Shown piece after piece: positions 1 through 4,162 of a DNA stretch of 5,147 bases. The stretch comes from Bacillota bacterium. Its GTDB lineage: Bacteria > Bacillota > Clostridia > Peptostreptococcales > Anaerovoracaceae. The notes beneath the pieces were generated by a model. It made no database searches. It was not told where the DNA came from and saw nothing but the letters and a program-made list of their open reading frames with translations. The stretch covers positions 1 to 5,147 of the forward strand of contig JAQXSU010000143.1 of assembly GCA_029219125.1 (NCBI GenBank). Reading direction: 5' to 3'. The first letter of the stretch is position 1. Each line of letters starts with the position of its first letter. The translations under genes were made by a program, and so were the position numbers.

Positions 1-85
1 GTGTGCTGGTAGTGATTTCTTCGAAGGTGGAAACCGTCATACCTCTAAGACCAGGAGTCGTTGGATTATATTTTTTAATTCCCAT
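1..85 (-). CDS. rplB: 50S ribosomal protein L2, N-terminal fragment (runs off left edge)
   Basis: Only the first 28 codons are present, beginning MGIKKYNPTTPGLRGMTVST, which is the standard start of bacterial L2 (the G(I/V)KKYNPTTPG.R motif). L2 binds 23S rRNA and is needed for subunit association and peptidyl transferase activity. The ATG at 85-83 is preceded by AGGAGG (complement of 96-101) with a 10-nt spacer. The start lies 17 nt after the rplW stop, so this is the fifth gene of the S10 operon and its Shine-Dalgarno sits in the short gap. The order rplW-rplB is the conserved one. Too short for other statements, but identity is secure from motif plus context. Confidence 0.93.
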   Translation of the reverse strand, partial: MGIKKYNPTTPGLRGMTVSTFEEITTST

Positions 86-102
86 TTTCTATTTGCCTCC
101 TA

Positions 103-393
103 TTACAGTCCCTGGAAGAATTCAATTTCCTTACTCTTTTCAGTCAGAGTAACGATTGCTTTCTTGTAAGCAGCAGTTCTGCCAACATTTCTTCCCATTC
201 TCTTTACTTTACCGTCATAATTCATGATGTTTACTTTAGCTACTTCAACACCGAAGATTTCTTCCACAGCAGACTTGACTTCCGTCTTGTTTGCGTCAAC
301 TGCAACTTTGAAAGTGTACTTTTTCTCTGCTGCAACGTCCATGCTCTGTTCGGAGATAACCGGTGTGAGGATTACGTCGTATGCTGTTCTCAT
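103..393 (-). CDS. rplW: 50S ribosomal protein L23
   Basis: A 96-residue protein, normal length for bacterial L23. It opens with MRTAYDVILTPVISEQSM, the usual region in which L23 begins 'iikPviTEKs', and carries the conserved C-terminal part NIMNYDGKVKRMGRNVGRTAAYKKAIVTL (split here as residues about 55-83; positively charged, rRNA-contacting). L23 sits at the exit of the ribosomal tunnel and is the docking site for trigger factor and the signal recognition particle. The ATG overlaps the rplD stop by one base (TAATG), so translation of L4 and L23 is probably coupled. A strong GAGGAGGTG ribosome binding site (complement of 402-410) lies inside the end of rplD. Nothing unusual in composition. 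Confidence 0.96.
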   Translation of the reverse strand: MRTAYDVILTPVISEQSMDVAAEKKYTFKVAVDANKTEVKSAVEEIFGVEVAKVNIMNYDGKVKRMGRNVGRTAAYKKAIVTLTEKSKEIEFFQGL

Positions 394-1016
394 TAGATGT
401 ACACCTCCTCGATTTTCTTAACCGCTTCCTGTGTTACGATGAAGCTTTCGTGGTTGATGATCTCGTATACATTCATGGTGCCTACCAGTGCGGTTCTTAC
501 GCCAGGAATGTTTGCTGCGGACTTCACAACGTTTTCGTCCTTTTCAGCCATAACGATCAGTGCCTTCTTGCCGGCCTTCACGTTTTCCAGCACCTTAACC
601 ATTTCCTTTGTCTTCGGTGCATCAAATTTCAGTTCGTCTAATACGATGATTTCTTTTTCAGCTACCTTGGAAGATAATGCAGACTTCATTGCCAGTCTTC
701 TTACCTTCTTCGGAAGAGTGTATCTATAGTCTCTTGGCTTCGGAGCGAATACGATACCGCCGCCGATCTGTGAAGGGTCAGTGGAGCTTCCCTGTCTGTG
801 GCGACCAGTTCCCTTCTGTCTGAAAGGCTTTCTTCCGCCTCCTCTGACTTCAGCTCTGGTCTTGGCAGACTGAGTACCCTGTCTCTGGTTCGCCAGGTAA
901 TTCTTAATCACTGCATGTACAGCGTTTTCATTCGGTGTGATTGCGAAGATGTCATCGTTCAGTTCGATAACGCCTGCTTCCGCACCTGCCATGTTAAGCA
1001 TTGTTACTTTTGCCAT
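393..1016 (-). CDS. rplD: 50S ribosomal protein L4
   Basis: A 207-residue protein of normal L4 length. The N-terminal globular part (about 1-45) is followed by the extended loop that reaches the polypeptide exit tunnel, seen as GGGRKPFRQKGTGRHRQGS at about residues 59-77, then GGGIVFAPKPRDYRYTLPKKVRRLA (about 85-109) and the C-terminal Rossmann-like half with IIVLDEL and the ALIVMAEKDENV segment. The loop reads GRHRQGS where many species have GRARQGS or GRARSGS; this is a mild variation in the macrolide-lining loop. L4 is an early assembly protein, and in gamma-proteobacteria it also represses its own S10 operon through the leader RNA; whether that happens here is unknown. The ATG has GGAGGAA-type ribosome binding site (complement of about 1023-1032). 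The gap to rplC is 30 nt. Confidence 0.96.
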   Translation of the reverse strand: MAKVTMLNMAGAEAGVIELNDDIFAITPNENAVHAVIKNYLANQRQGTQSAKTRAEVRGGGRKPFRQKGTGRHRQGSSTDPSQIGGGIVFAPKPRDYRYTLPKKVRRLAMKSALSSKVAEKEIIVLDELKFDAPKTKEMVKVLENVKAGKKALIVMAEKDENVVKSAANIPGVRTALVGTMNVYEIINHESFIVTQEAVKKIEEVYI

Positions 1017-1046
1017 TTGTGCTTCCTCCTTTCTGAAGTCTTATCT

Positions 1047-1682
1047 CTATTTGCCCTGACCTTTTACTGCGTATCTTACGCTTACCAGGCCACCCTTGTT
1101 TCCCGGAACAGCGCCTTTTACCAGCAGAAGGTTTCTGTCTTCAATAACTTTTACCAGTACCAGGTTCTGAACAGTAACGGTTTCTCTTCCCATTCTTCCA
1201 GGACCTGCGTTGCCCTTGAATACTCTGGAAGGATAAGTACCTGCTGCCAGAGCGCCGGCCAGTCTCTTGTGCTTGGAACCGTGAGTCATCGGGCCTCTGT
1301 GGTGACCGTGTCTCTTGATATTGCCCTGGGTTCCTTTACCCTTGGAAATACCGGTTACATCGATCTTCTTGCCTTCTTCGAAGTCAGCTACGGTGATGAC
1401 CTGGCCTACTTCGTAAGCTTCACCTTCTTCTACTCTGAACTCAGCCAGATATTTCTTCGTGGTCACGCCAGCCTTGGCAAAATGTCCGGTCAGCGGCTTG
1501 TTCACTCTCTGCGGCTTCTGGTCTTCAAAACCGATCTGCACTGCGTTGTATCCGTCAGTTTCCACGGTCTTAACCTGTGTAACAACTTCCGGACCTGCTT
1601 CGATGACGGTTACGGGAATCACATTTCCCTCTTCGTCGAAGATCTGGGTCATGCCCATCTTCTTACCTAAGATTGTCTTCAT
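1047..1682 (-). CDS. rplC: 50S ribosomal protein L3
   Basis: A 211-residue protein of normal L3 length. It starts MKTILGKKMGMTQIFDEEGN, the universal L3 opening. The central domain carries the signature region GTQGNIKRHGHHRGPMTHGS (residues 117-136) and ends with ENLLLVKGAVPG-type sequence (RNLLLVKGAVPGNKG, about 183-197). L3 is a primary 23S rRNA binder whose central extension reaches towards the peptidyl transferase centre. The tip, residues 137-152, reads KHKRLAGALAAGTYPS, whereas many Firmicute L3 proteins have a PGSMG/PGSIG-like sequence there; see findings. The start has AGGAGG (complement of 1689-1694) with a 6-nt spacer. The 111-nt gap separating it from rpsJ is long for this operon and contains predicted RNA stems. 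Confidence 0.96.
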   Translation of the reverse strand: MKTILGKKMGMTQIFDEEGNVIPVTVIEAGPEVVTQVKTVETDGYNAVQIGFEDQKPQRVNKPLTGHFAKAGVTTKKYLAEFRVEEGEAYEVGQVITVADFEEGKKIDVTGISKGKGTQGNIKRHGHHRGPMTHGSKHKRLAGALAAGTYPSRVFKGNAGPGRMGRETVTVQNLVLVKVIEDRNLLLVKGAVPGNKGGLVSVRYAVKGQGK

Positions 1683-1702
1683 ATTTTTCCTCCTGAATTC
1701 TT

Positions 1703-1775
1703 ACAGCGGATTGCTCTGGTTTGGACCTGCGTCCCTCTCATGCAATCTTACTAAGGGGAGTTCCCTTCGCTTGTT
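1703..1775 (-). promoter_or_regulatory. Structured RNA in the rpsJ-rplC gap (candidate cis-regulatory element)
   Basis: Read on the minus strand, the gap contains two stem-loops one after the other. The first pairs 1771-1775/1755 region: AAGGG (complement of 1762-1766 side) with CCCTT around an AACTC loop, bracketed by ACU/AGU. The second, nearer rplC, has an outer 6-bp stem GATTGC/GCAATC (1742-1747 with 1709-1714) enclosing an inner 4-bp stem GGAC/GTCC (1731-1734 with 1723-1726) capped by GCAG, with a roughly 7 by 8-nt purine-rich internal loop between the stems. No coding frame or promoter was recognised. It ends about 15 nt before the rplC Shine-Dalgarno, so an effect on L3 translation or on RNA processing is possible, but that is inference. 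Pairing was worked out by eye without energy calculation. Confidence 0.45.
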
Positions 1776-1793
1776 AGTGACTGTGTCCTGTGA

Positions 1794-2105
1794 CTACAGT
1801 TTGATTTCAATGTCTACGCCTGCAGGCAGATCCAGCTTGGTCAGCGCGTCTGTGGTCTTCAGAGTAGCATTGGTGATGTCGATCAGTCTCTTGTGAGTTC
1901 TCTGTTCGAACTGTTCTCTGCTGTCCTTGTACTTGTGGACTGCTCTCAAGATTGTTACGACTTCCTTCTCGGTCGGCAGTGGAATCGGACCGGAAACATC
2001 AGCGCCAGTCTTCTTCGCGGTTTCTACGATTTTCGCTGCAGACTGATCCAGTAATGCGTGGTCGTAAGCTTTCAGCTTGATTCTGATTTTCTGTAATTCG
2101 CTCAT
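1794..2105 (-). CDS. rpsJ: 30S ribosomal protein S10
   Basis: A 103-residue protein of normal length. It carries the S10 core IRIKLKAYDHALLDQSA near the N-terminus, IVETAKKTGADVSGPIPLPT (residues 26-45), the loop HKYKDSREQFEQRTHKRLID (57-76) and the C-terminal LDLPAGVDIEIKL. S10 is part of the 30S head and, in many bacteria, doubles as transcription antitermination factor NusE. The HKYKD loop, where tigecycline-resistance changes occur in other species, has the usual Firmicute form. First gene of the operon; ATG at 2105-2103 follows AGGAGG (complement of 2111-2116) after a 5-nt A-rich spacer. A 240-nt leader precedes it and a 111-nt structured gap follows it. Confidence 0.97.
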   Translation of the reverse strand: MSELQKIRIKLKAYDHALLDQSAAKIVETAKKTGADVSGPIPLPTEKEVVTILRAVHKYKDSREQFEQRTHKRLIDITNATLKTTDALTKLDLPAGVDIEIKL

Positions 2106-2343
2106 TTTTTCCTCCTAAATATTTTTTGTACTGTTTTCGCTATGCTTGTACAAGGGGTTCTGATGCTTGAAATCTCAACGCATACAGTGGTTTGCTTGCT
2201 TCGTACACGCTTGCGTGCGTTTCTTATTTACTACGCACAACAAAAGACCAAGCGAATCCCTTCGCCCCCATCTGGTGGGGACAATTCTCAGCGGAAATTC
2301 TCCTTTAGCACGGTAACTTCCCGCTTCATCGCCTTTCACAAGC
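2106..2343 (-). promoter_or_regulatory. Long structured 5' leader of the S10 operon
   Basis: This is the stretch between the proposed start site (about 2343) and the rpsJ ATG. No credible coding frame was seen. In transcript order (minus strand) the stems found by eye are: AGCGGGAA with TTTCCGCT (2318-2325 with 2290-2297, 8 bp with one G-U pair, 20-nt loop); CCCCA with TGGGG (2276-2280 with 2266-2270, loop 2271-2275), directly abutting GCGAA/TTCGC (2261-2265 with 2252-2256) with a GGGA loop; GTGCGT with ACGCAC (2233-2238 with 2215-2220); an 11-bp stem with two single-base bulges and a GATT loop (2160-2187); and TTGTAC/GTACAA (2148-2153 with 2126-2131) just upstream of the Shine-Dalgarno. Such density suggests feedback control by a ribosomal protein or an attenuation device. 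Clostridial ribosomal leader families exist, but I cannot assign this one. No strong terminator hairpin with a long U-run is present; GCGAA/TTCGC is followed only by a broken U-rich stretch. Confidence 0.6.
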
Positions 2344-2349
2344 TTTTTT

Positions 2350-2378
2350 AGTATATAACACTTCTGTCAAATATGCAA
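2350..2378 (-). promoter_or_regulatory. Promoter of the S10 ribosomal protein operon
   Basis: On the minus strand a -10 TATACT (complement of 2350-2355, one mismatch to TATAAT) lies 17 bp after a weak -35 TTGCAT (complement of 2373-2378). Transcription would begin near 2343. The weak -35 is backed by a very AT-rich upstream region including a 16-bp perfect T7-AT-A7 palindrome at 2382-2397, which resembles the UP elements of strong ribosomal promoters. A TTGACA sequence at 2370-2365 lies between the two boxes but has no -10 at proper spacing. The rbr terminator upstream means the operon needs a promoter here. Positions are by eye. Confidence 0.6.
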
Positions 2379-2381
2379 GTC

Positions 2382-2420
2382 TTTTTTTATAAAAAAACAA
2401 ACTTTTTTTCATCTTTTTTT
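2382..2420 (-). other. Phased A/T tracts upstream of the S10 promoter (probable curved DNA / UP element)
   Basis: Four 7-bp A or T runs occur at 2382-2388, 2391-2397, 2403-2409 and 2414-2420. Their centres (2385, 2394, 2406, 2417) are spaced 9, 12 and 11 bp, averaging near one helical turn, the arrangement expected to bend DNA. They lie directly upstream of the S10 -35, where an UP element would contact the RNA polymerase alpha subunit. The rest of the spacer, 2421-2503, holds only a small ACGG/CCGT hairpin (about 2433-2446) and no gene. Confidence 0.5.
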
Positions 2421-2503
2421 CTATGCATTTCAACGGTTACAGCCGTCGGAGTCAATACACTCATGCAGGCGTTTCTTTTTTCTCCGATTTTACTCATTTT
2501 CGG

Positions 2504-2542
2504 AAAAAAAATCCTCCCGGCGCTTTCAAAACGCCCGGAGGA
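2504..2542 (-). terminator. Intrinsic terminator of the perR-rbr operon
   Basis: On the minus strand TCCTCCGGGCG (complement of 2532-2542) and CGCCGGGAGGA (complement of 2512-2522) form an 11-position GC-rich stem with one G-G mismatch and a 9-nt loop, followed by eight T (complement of 2504-2511). It begins 28 nt after the rbr stop. It is a textbook Rho-independent terminator and separates rbr from the S10 promoter that follows on the same strand. Confidence 0.93.
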
Positions 2543-2570
2543 CAAATTTTGCAAATAAAATCTATTTCGA

Positions 2571-3107
2571 TTAGTAGTTTTCCGCCTTCTGCTGGAAGTA
2601 CGCCTTATCGTGGAAGCATACCGGGCATTCATCCGGTGCTTCGGTGCCGACAAACTGGTGGCCGCAGTTGCTGCACTGCCATACGATCTCTTCGTCTTTC
2701 TGGAACACCTTGCCTTCTTCGATATTCTTTGCCAGCTTTCTGTATCTTTCTTCGTGCTCCTTCTCGATGGCAGCCACGCCTCTCATCTGGGCGGCGATTT
2801 CCGGGAAGCCTTCTTCCTCTGCGGTTTTCGCCATTTCAGCATACATGTCGGTCCACTCATAGTTTTCACCGGCAGCTGCATCCAGCAGGTTGGACATGGT
2901 GTCACCGATGCCTACGGCATGCTTGAACCACAGCTCTGCATGTTCCTTTTCGTTGGCAGCCGTTTCTTCAAACAGTCTGGAGATCTGTACATAGCCCTCT
3001 TTCTTCGCCTTGGAAGCATAGAAGGTGTACTTGTTTCTCGCCTGAGATTCCCCGGCGAATGCGATCATTAAATTTTCCAGTGTCTTCGTTCCCTTTAAGT
3101 CTTTCAT
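2571..3107 (-). CDS. rbr: Rubrerythrin (peroxide reductase)
   Basis: A 178-residue cytoplasmic protein that reduces hydrogen peroxide to water with electrons from rubredoxin, a main peroxide defence of anaerobes. The N-terminal four-helix diiron domain (about 1-135) begins MKDLKGTKTLENLMIAFAGE and shows ligands E20 in FAGESQARNKY, E53 and H56 in EKEH, the pair E81/E84 in GENYEWTDMY, and a second ExxH, E115/H118, in IEKEHEERY. The C-terminal rubredoxin-like domain (about 136-178) has C145-x-x-C148 and C161-x-x-C164 for one Fe. All metal ligands expected for classical rubrerythrin therefore appear present; residue matching to Desulfovibrio rubrerythrin is from memory. Its ATG overlaps the perR stop in an ATGA junction and its ribosome binding site AGGAGAAA (complement of 3113-3120) lies inside perR, so the two are co-transcribed and probably coupled. 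A strong terminator follows. Confidence 0.96.
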   Translation of the reverse strand: MKDLKGTKTLENLMIAFAGESQARNKYTFYASKAKKEGYVQISRLFEETAANEKEHAELWFKHAVGIGDTMSNLLDAAAGENYEWTDMYAEMAKTAEEEGFPEIAAQMRGVAAIEKEHEERYRKLAKNIEEGKVFQKDEEIVWQCSNCGHQFVGTEAPDECPVCFHDKAYFQQKAENY

Positions 3108-3529
3108 TTCGATTTCTCCTTTAATTCATTTCTTTTTTTCTCTCTGCATACTTCGCAAAATCCGTCCAGCAGGACTTCCGACAGCTGCCCGCCGCCTTCT
3201 GCTTCCGGGAATGTCTCCCGCAGTATCTCCTGCAGATGAAGAAGATGTGCTTCATCCTTCGGCTTCAGATCCATCAGGCATCCGCAGTTTCTGCACTTCA
3301 TATGGTAGTGCCGTCCCGTCATTCCGTCGAACCGGTCCTGCCCGTCACCGCCGGTCAGTCTCCTGCATTCTCCCAGTTCCACCAGGGCGTTGAGATTCCG
3401 GTATACGGTAGCGATGCCGATGGACGGCATCCGCTTCCTTGCCTCCTGATAGACCCAGTCAGCTGTCGGATGGACTTTCGTGTTTTTTACAATGTCCAGT
3501 ATCAGGCTCCTCTGCCTTGAGTAGTTCAT
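3104..3529 (-). CDS. perR: Fur-family metalloregulator, PerR type (peroxide sensor)
   Basis: A 141-residue Fur-superfamily repressor. The winged-helix domain (about 1-65) contains HPTADWVY and the recognition helix IGIATVYRNLNALVELGE; the dimerisation domain contains RFDGMTGRHYHMKCRNCGCLMDL. The five regulatory metal ligands of Bacillus PerR (H37, D85, H91, H93, D104) line up with H20, D68, H74, H76 and D87; the aspartate at the last site, rather than the glutamate of Fur, favours peroxide sensing. Structural zinc cysteines are C79/C82 and C125/C128; an extra C84 directly follows the first pair. Relative to Bacillus PerR it lacks about 17 N-terminal residues, as in many clostridial homologues. 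The ATG has GGAGG (complement of 3537-3541) 7 nt upstream. It is first in an operon with rbr, has a Fur/PerR box over its own promoter and is therefore probably autoregulated. Specificity (peroxide versus iron) is inferred. Confidence 0.88.
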   Translation of the reverse strand: MNYSRQRSLILDIVKNTKVHPTADWVYQEARKRMPSIGIATVYRNLNALVELGECRRLTGGDGQDRFDGMTGRHYHMKCRNCGCLMDLKPKDEAHLLHLQEILRETFPEAEGGGQLSEVLLDGFCEVCREKKRNELKEKSK

Positions 3530-3553
3530 GTCACAGCCTCCGAAGCAAAACTA

Positions 3554-3570
3554 ATAATGATTATCATTAT
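3554..3570. promoter_or_regulatory. Fur/PerR-type operator, perfect 17-bp palindrome
   Basis: Read on the minus strand this is ATAATGATAATCATTAT, an exact 8-1-8 inverted repeat that equals the inner 17 bases of the classic 19-bp Fur box. It also scores well as a 7-1-7 box (TGATAAT C ATTATTA). It overlaps the last two bases of the perR -10 and covers the expected start site, so a bound repressor would block transcription of perR-rbr. It lies about 128 bp upstream of the dfx start codon, so an effect on dfx is possible but not shown. Confidence 0.85.
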
Positions 3571-3597
3571 AATATATCTTCTAAGTTAAGTTGTCAA
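3569..3597 (-). promoter_or_regulatory. Promoter of perR-rbr
   Basis: On the minus strand a perfect -35 TTGACA (complement of 3592-3597) is followed after 17 bp by TATTAT (complement of 3569-3574), one mismatch from consensus. Start of transcription would be near 3562, in the centre of the operator palindrome, leaving a 5' leader of about 33 nt before the perR ATG. Near-consensus elements with an overlapping operator fit a strong promoter held down by its own repressor. Confidence 0.8.
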
Positions 3598-3697
3598 GCT
3601 GTTTTTCATCATTATTTTTTTTGATTTGATGTTTTTTTCTTTCTATGTGGTGTATAAATAATATATCAGATACATGAATCACTCAGGAGGTACGAAA

Positions 3698-4075
3698 ATG
3701 AAAAAATTATTCAGATGTGAACATTGCGGAAATATTATCGAAATGGTAGAGGATAAAGGCGTTCCAGTGATGTGCTGTGGCCAGAAAATGACGGAACTGG
3801 TTCCGAACACCACAGATGCTGCTACGGAAAAGCACGTTCCGGTCATCGAAGTTTCCGGAAACGAAGTGGTTGTTAAGGTCGGCAGCGTAGAACATCCGAT
3901 GCTGGCAGAACACCACATCGCCTTCATCATTCTGGAGACAAATCTGGGCACCCAGAAGAAGTTCCTGGATGTTACCGATAAGCCGGAAGCAAAGTTTGTC
4001 CTGGCAGAAGGTGAAAAGGTGGTTGCTGCTTACGAATACTGCAATCTGCACGGTTTCTGGAAAGCAGAAGCATAG
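3698..4075 (+). CDS. dfx: Desulfoferrodoxin (two-iron superoxide reductase)
   Basis: A 125-residue cytoplasmic protein that reduces superoxide to hydrogen peroxide using rubredoxin electrons, without making oxygen. The N-terminal desulforedoxin-like domain (about 1-36) carries the Fe(Cys)4 ligands C7-x-x-C10 and C26-C27. The superoxide reductase domain has E44-K45-H46, H66-P-M, H72 and C115-N-L-H118-G, matching the catalytic Fe(His)4Cys site with the active-site Glu-Lys pair, so both iron centres look intact. The start chosen is the ATG at 3698, 7 nt after AGGAGG (3685-3690); an in-frame ATG at 3674 would place that ribosome binding site inside the gene. It is divergent from perR-rbr across 168 bp containing the Fur/PerR box, making shared redox control plausible. 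A possible -10 TATAAA (3653-3658) lacks a convincing -35. A terminator follows 14 nt after the stop. Confidence 0.96.
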   Translation: MKKLFRCEHCGNIIEMVEDKGVPVMCCGQKMTELVPNTTDAATEKHVPVIEVSGNEVVVKVGSVEHPMLAEHHIAFIILETNLGTQKKFLDVTDKPEAKFVLAEGEKVVAAYEYCNLHGFWKAEA

Positions 4076-4089
4076 GTGTGAAGGTACGT

Positions 4090-4124
4090 AAAAGGAGATG
4101 GCCTGTCAGGTCATCTCCTTTTTT
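4090..4124. terminator. Bidirectional intrinsic terminator between dfx and the nucleotidase gene
   Basis: AAAAGGAGATGGCCT (4090-4104) pairs fully, with one G-U pair, with AGGTCATCTCCTTTT (4108-4122) around a GTC loop. The plus strand then has a T-run (six T at 4119-4124, followed by GTATTTTTATA), ending dfx transcription. On the minus strand the stem is followed by TTTT, so it can also stop transcripts arriving from the convergent gene that ends at 4163. Confidence 0.92.
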
Positions 4125-4162
4125 GTATTTTTATATCTTAGAAATGTTTCAAAGTGAAGAGG

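Noticed and set aside
798..1670. Long plus-strand open frame of 290 codons opposite rplC and rplD
   Set aside because: It lies antisense to two well-conserved ribosomal protein genes, has a Ser/Cys/Phe-rich shadow composition, lacks a ribosome binding site and resembles no family.
2252..2265. GCGAA/TTCGC hairpin as an attenuator terminator in the S10 leader
   Set aside because: The stem is 5 bp and the downstream sequence is only interrupted U-rich, not a proper U-run.
2106..2343. Known riboswitch or T-box in the S10 leader
   Set aside because: No T-box sequence or recognisable riboswitch core was seen, and the downstream gene is ribosomal.
2365..2370. TTGACA (minus strand) as -35 of the S10 promoter
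   Set aside because: The hexamer 17 bp downstream is AAAAGC, not a -10; TATACT is only 9 bp away. TTGCAT at correct spacing fits better despite a weaker match.
2427..2455. Second possible minus-strand promoter, TTGACT-17 bp-TGAAAT
   Set aside because: The -10 matches only 4 of 6 and there is no further support; it could add weak transcription but is not called.
3626..3658. dfx promoter with TTGATG and TATAAA
   Set aside because: The spacing is 21 bp, too long; TATAAA may be the -10 but no acceptable -35 was found, so no promoter feature was listed.
3674..3697. Upstream in-frame ATG as dfx start
   Set aside because: The strong AGGAGG at 3685-3690 lies downstream of it and is properly spaced for the ATG at 3698, which gives the usual desulfoferrodoxin N-terminus.
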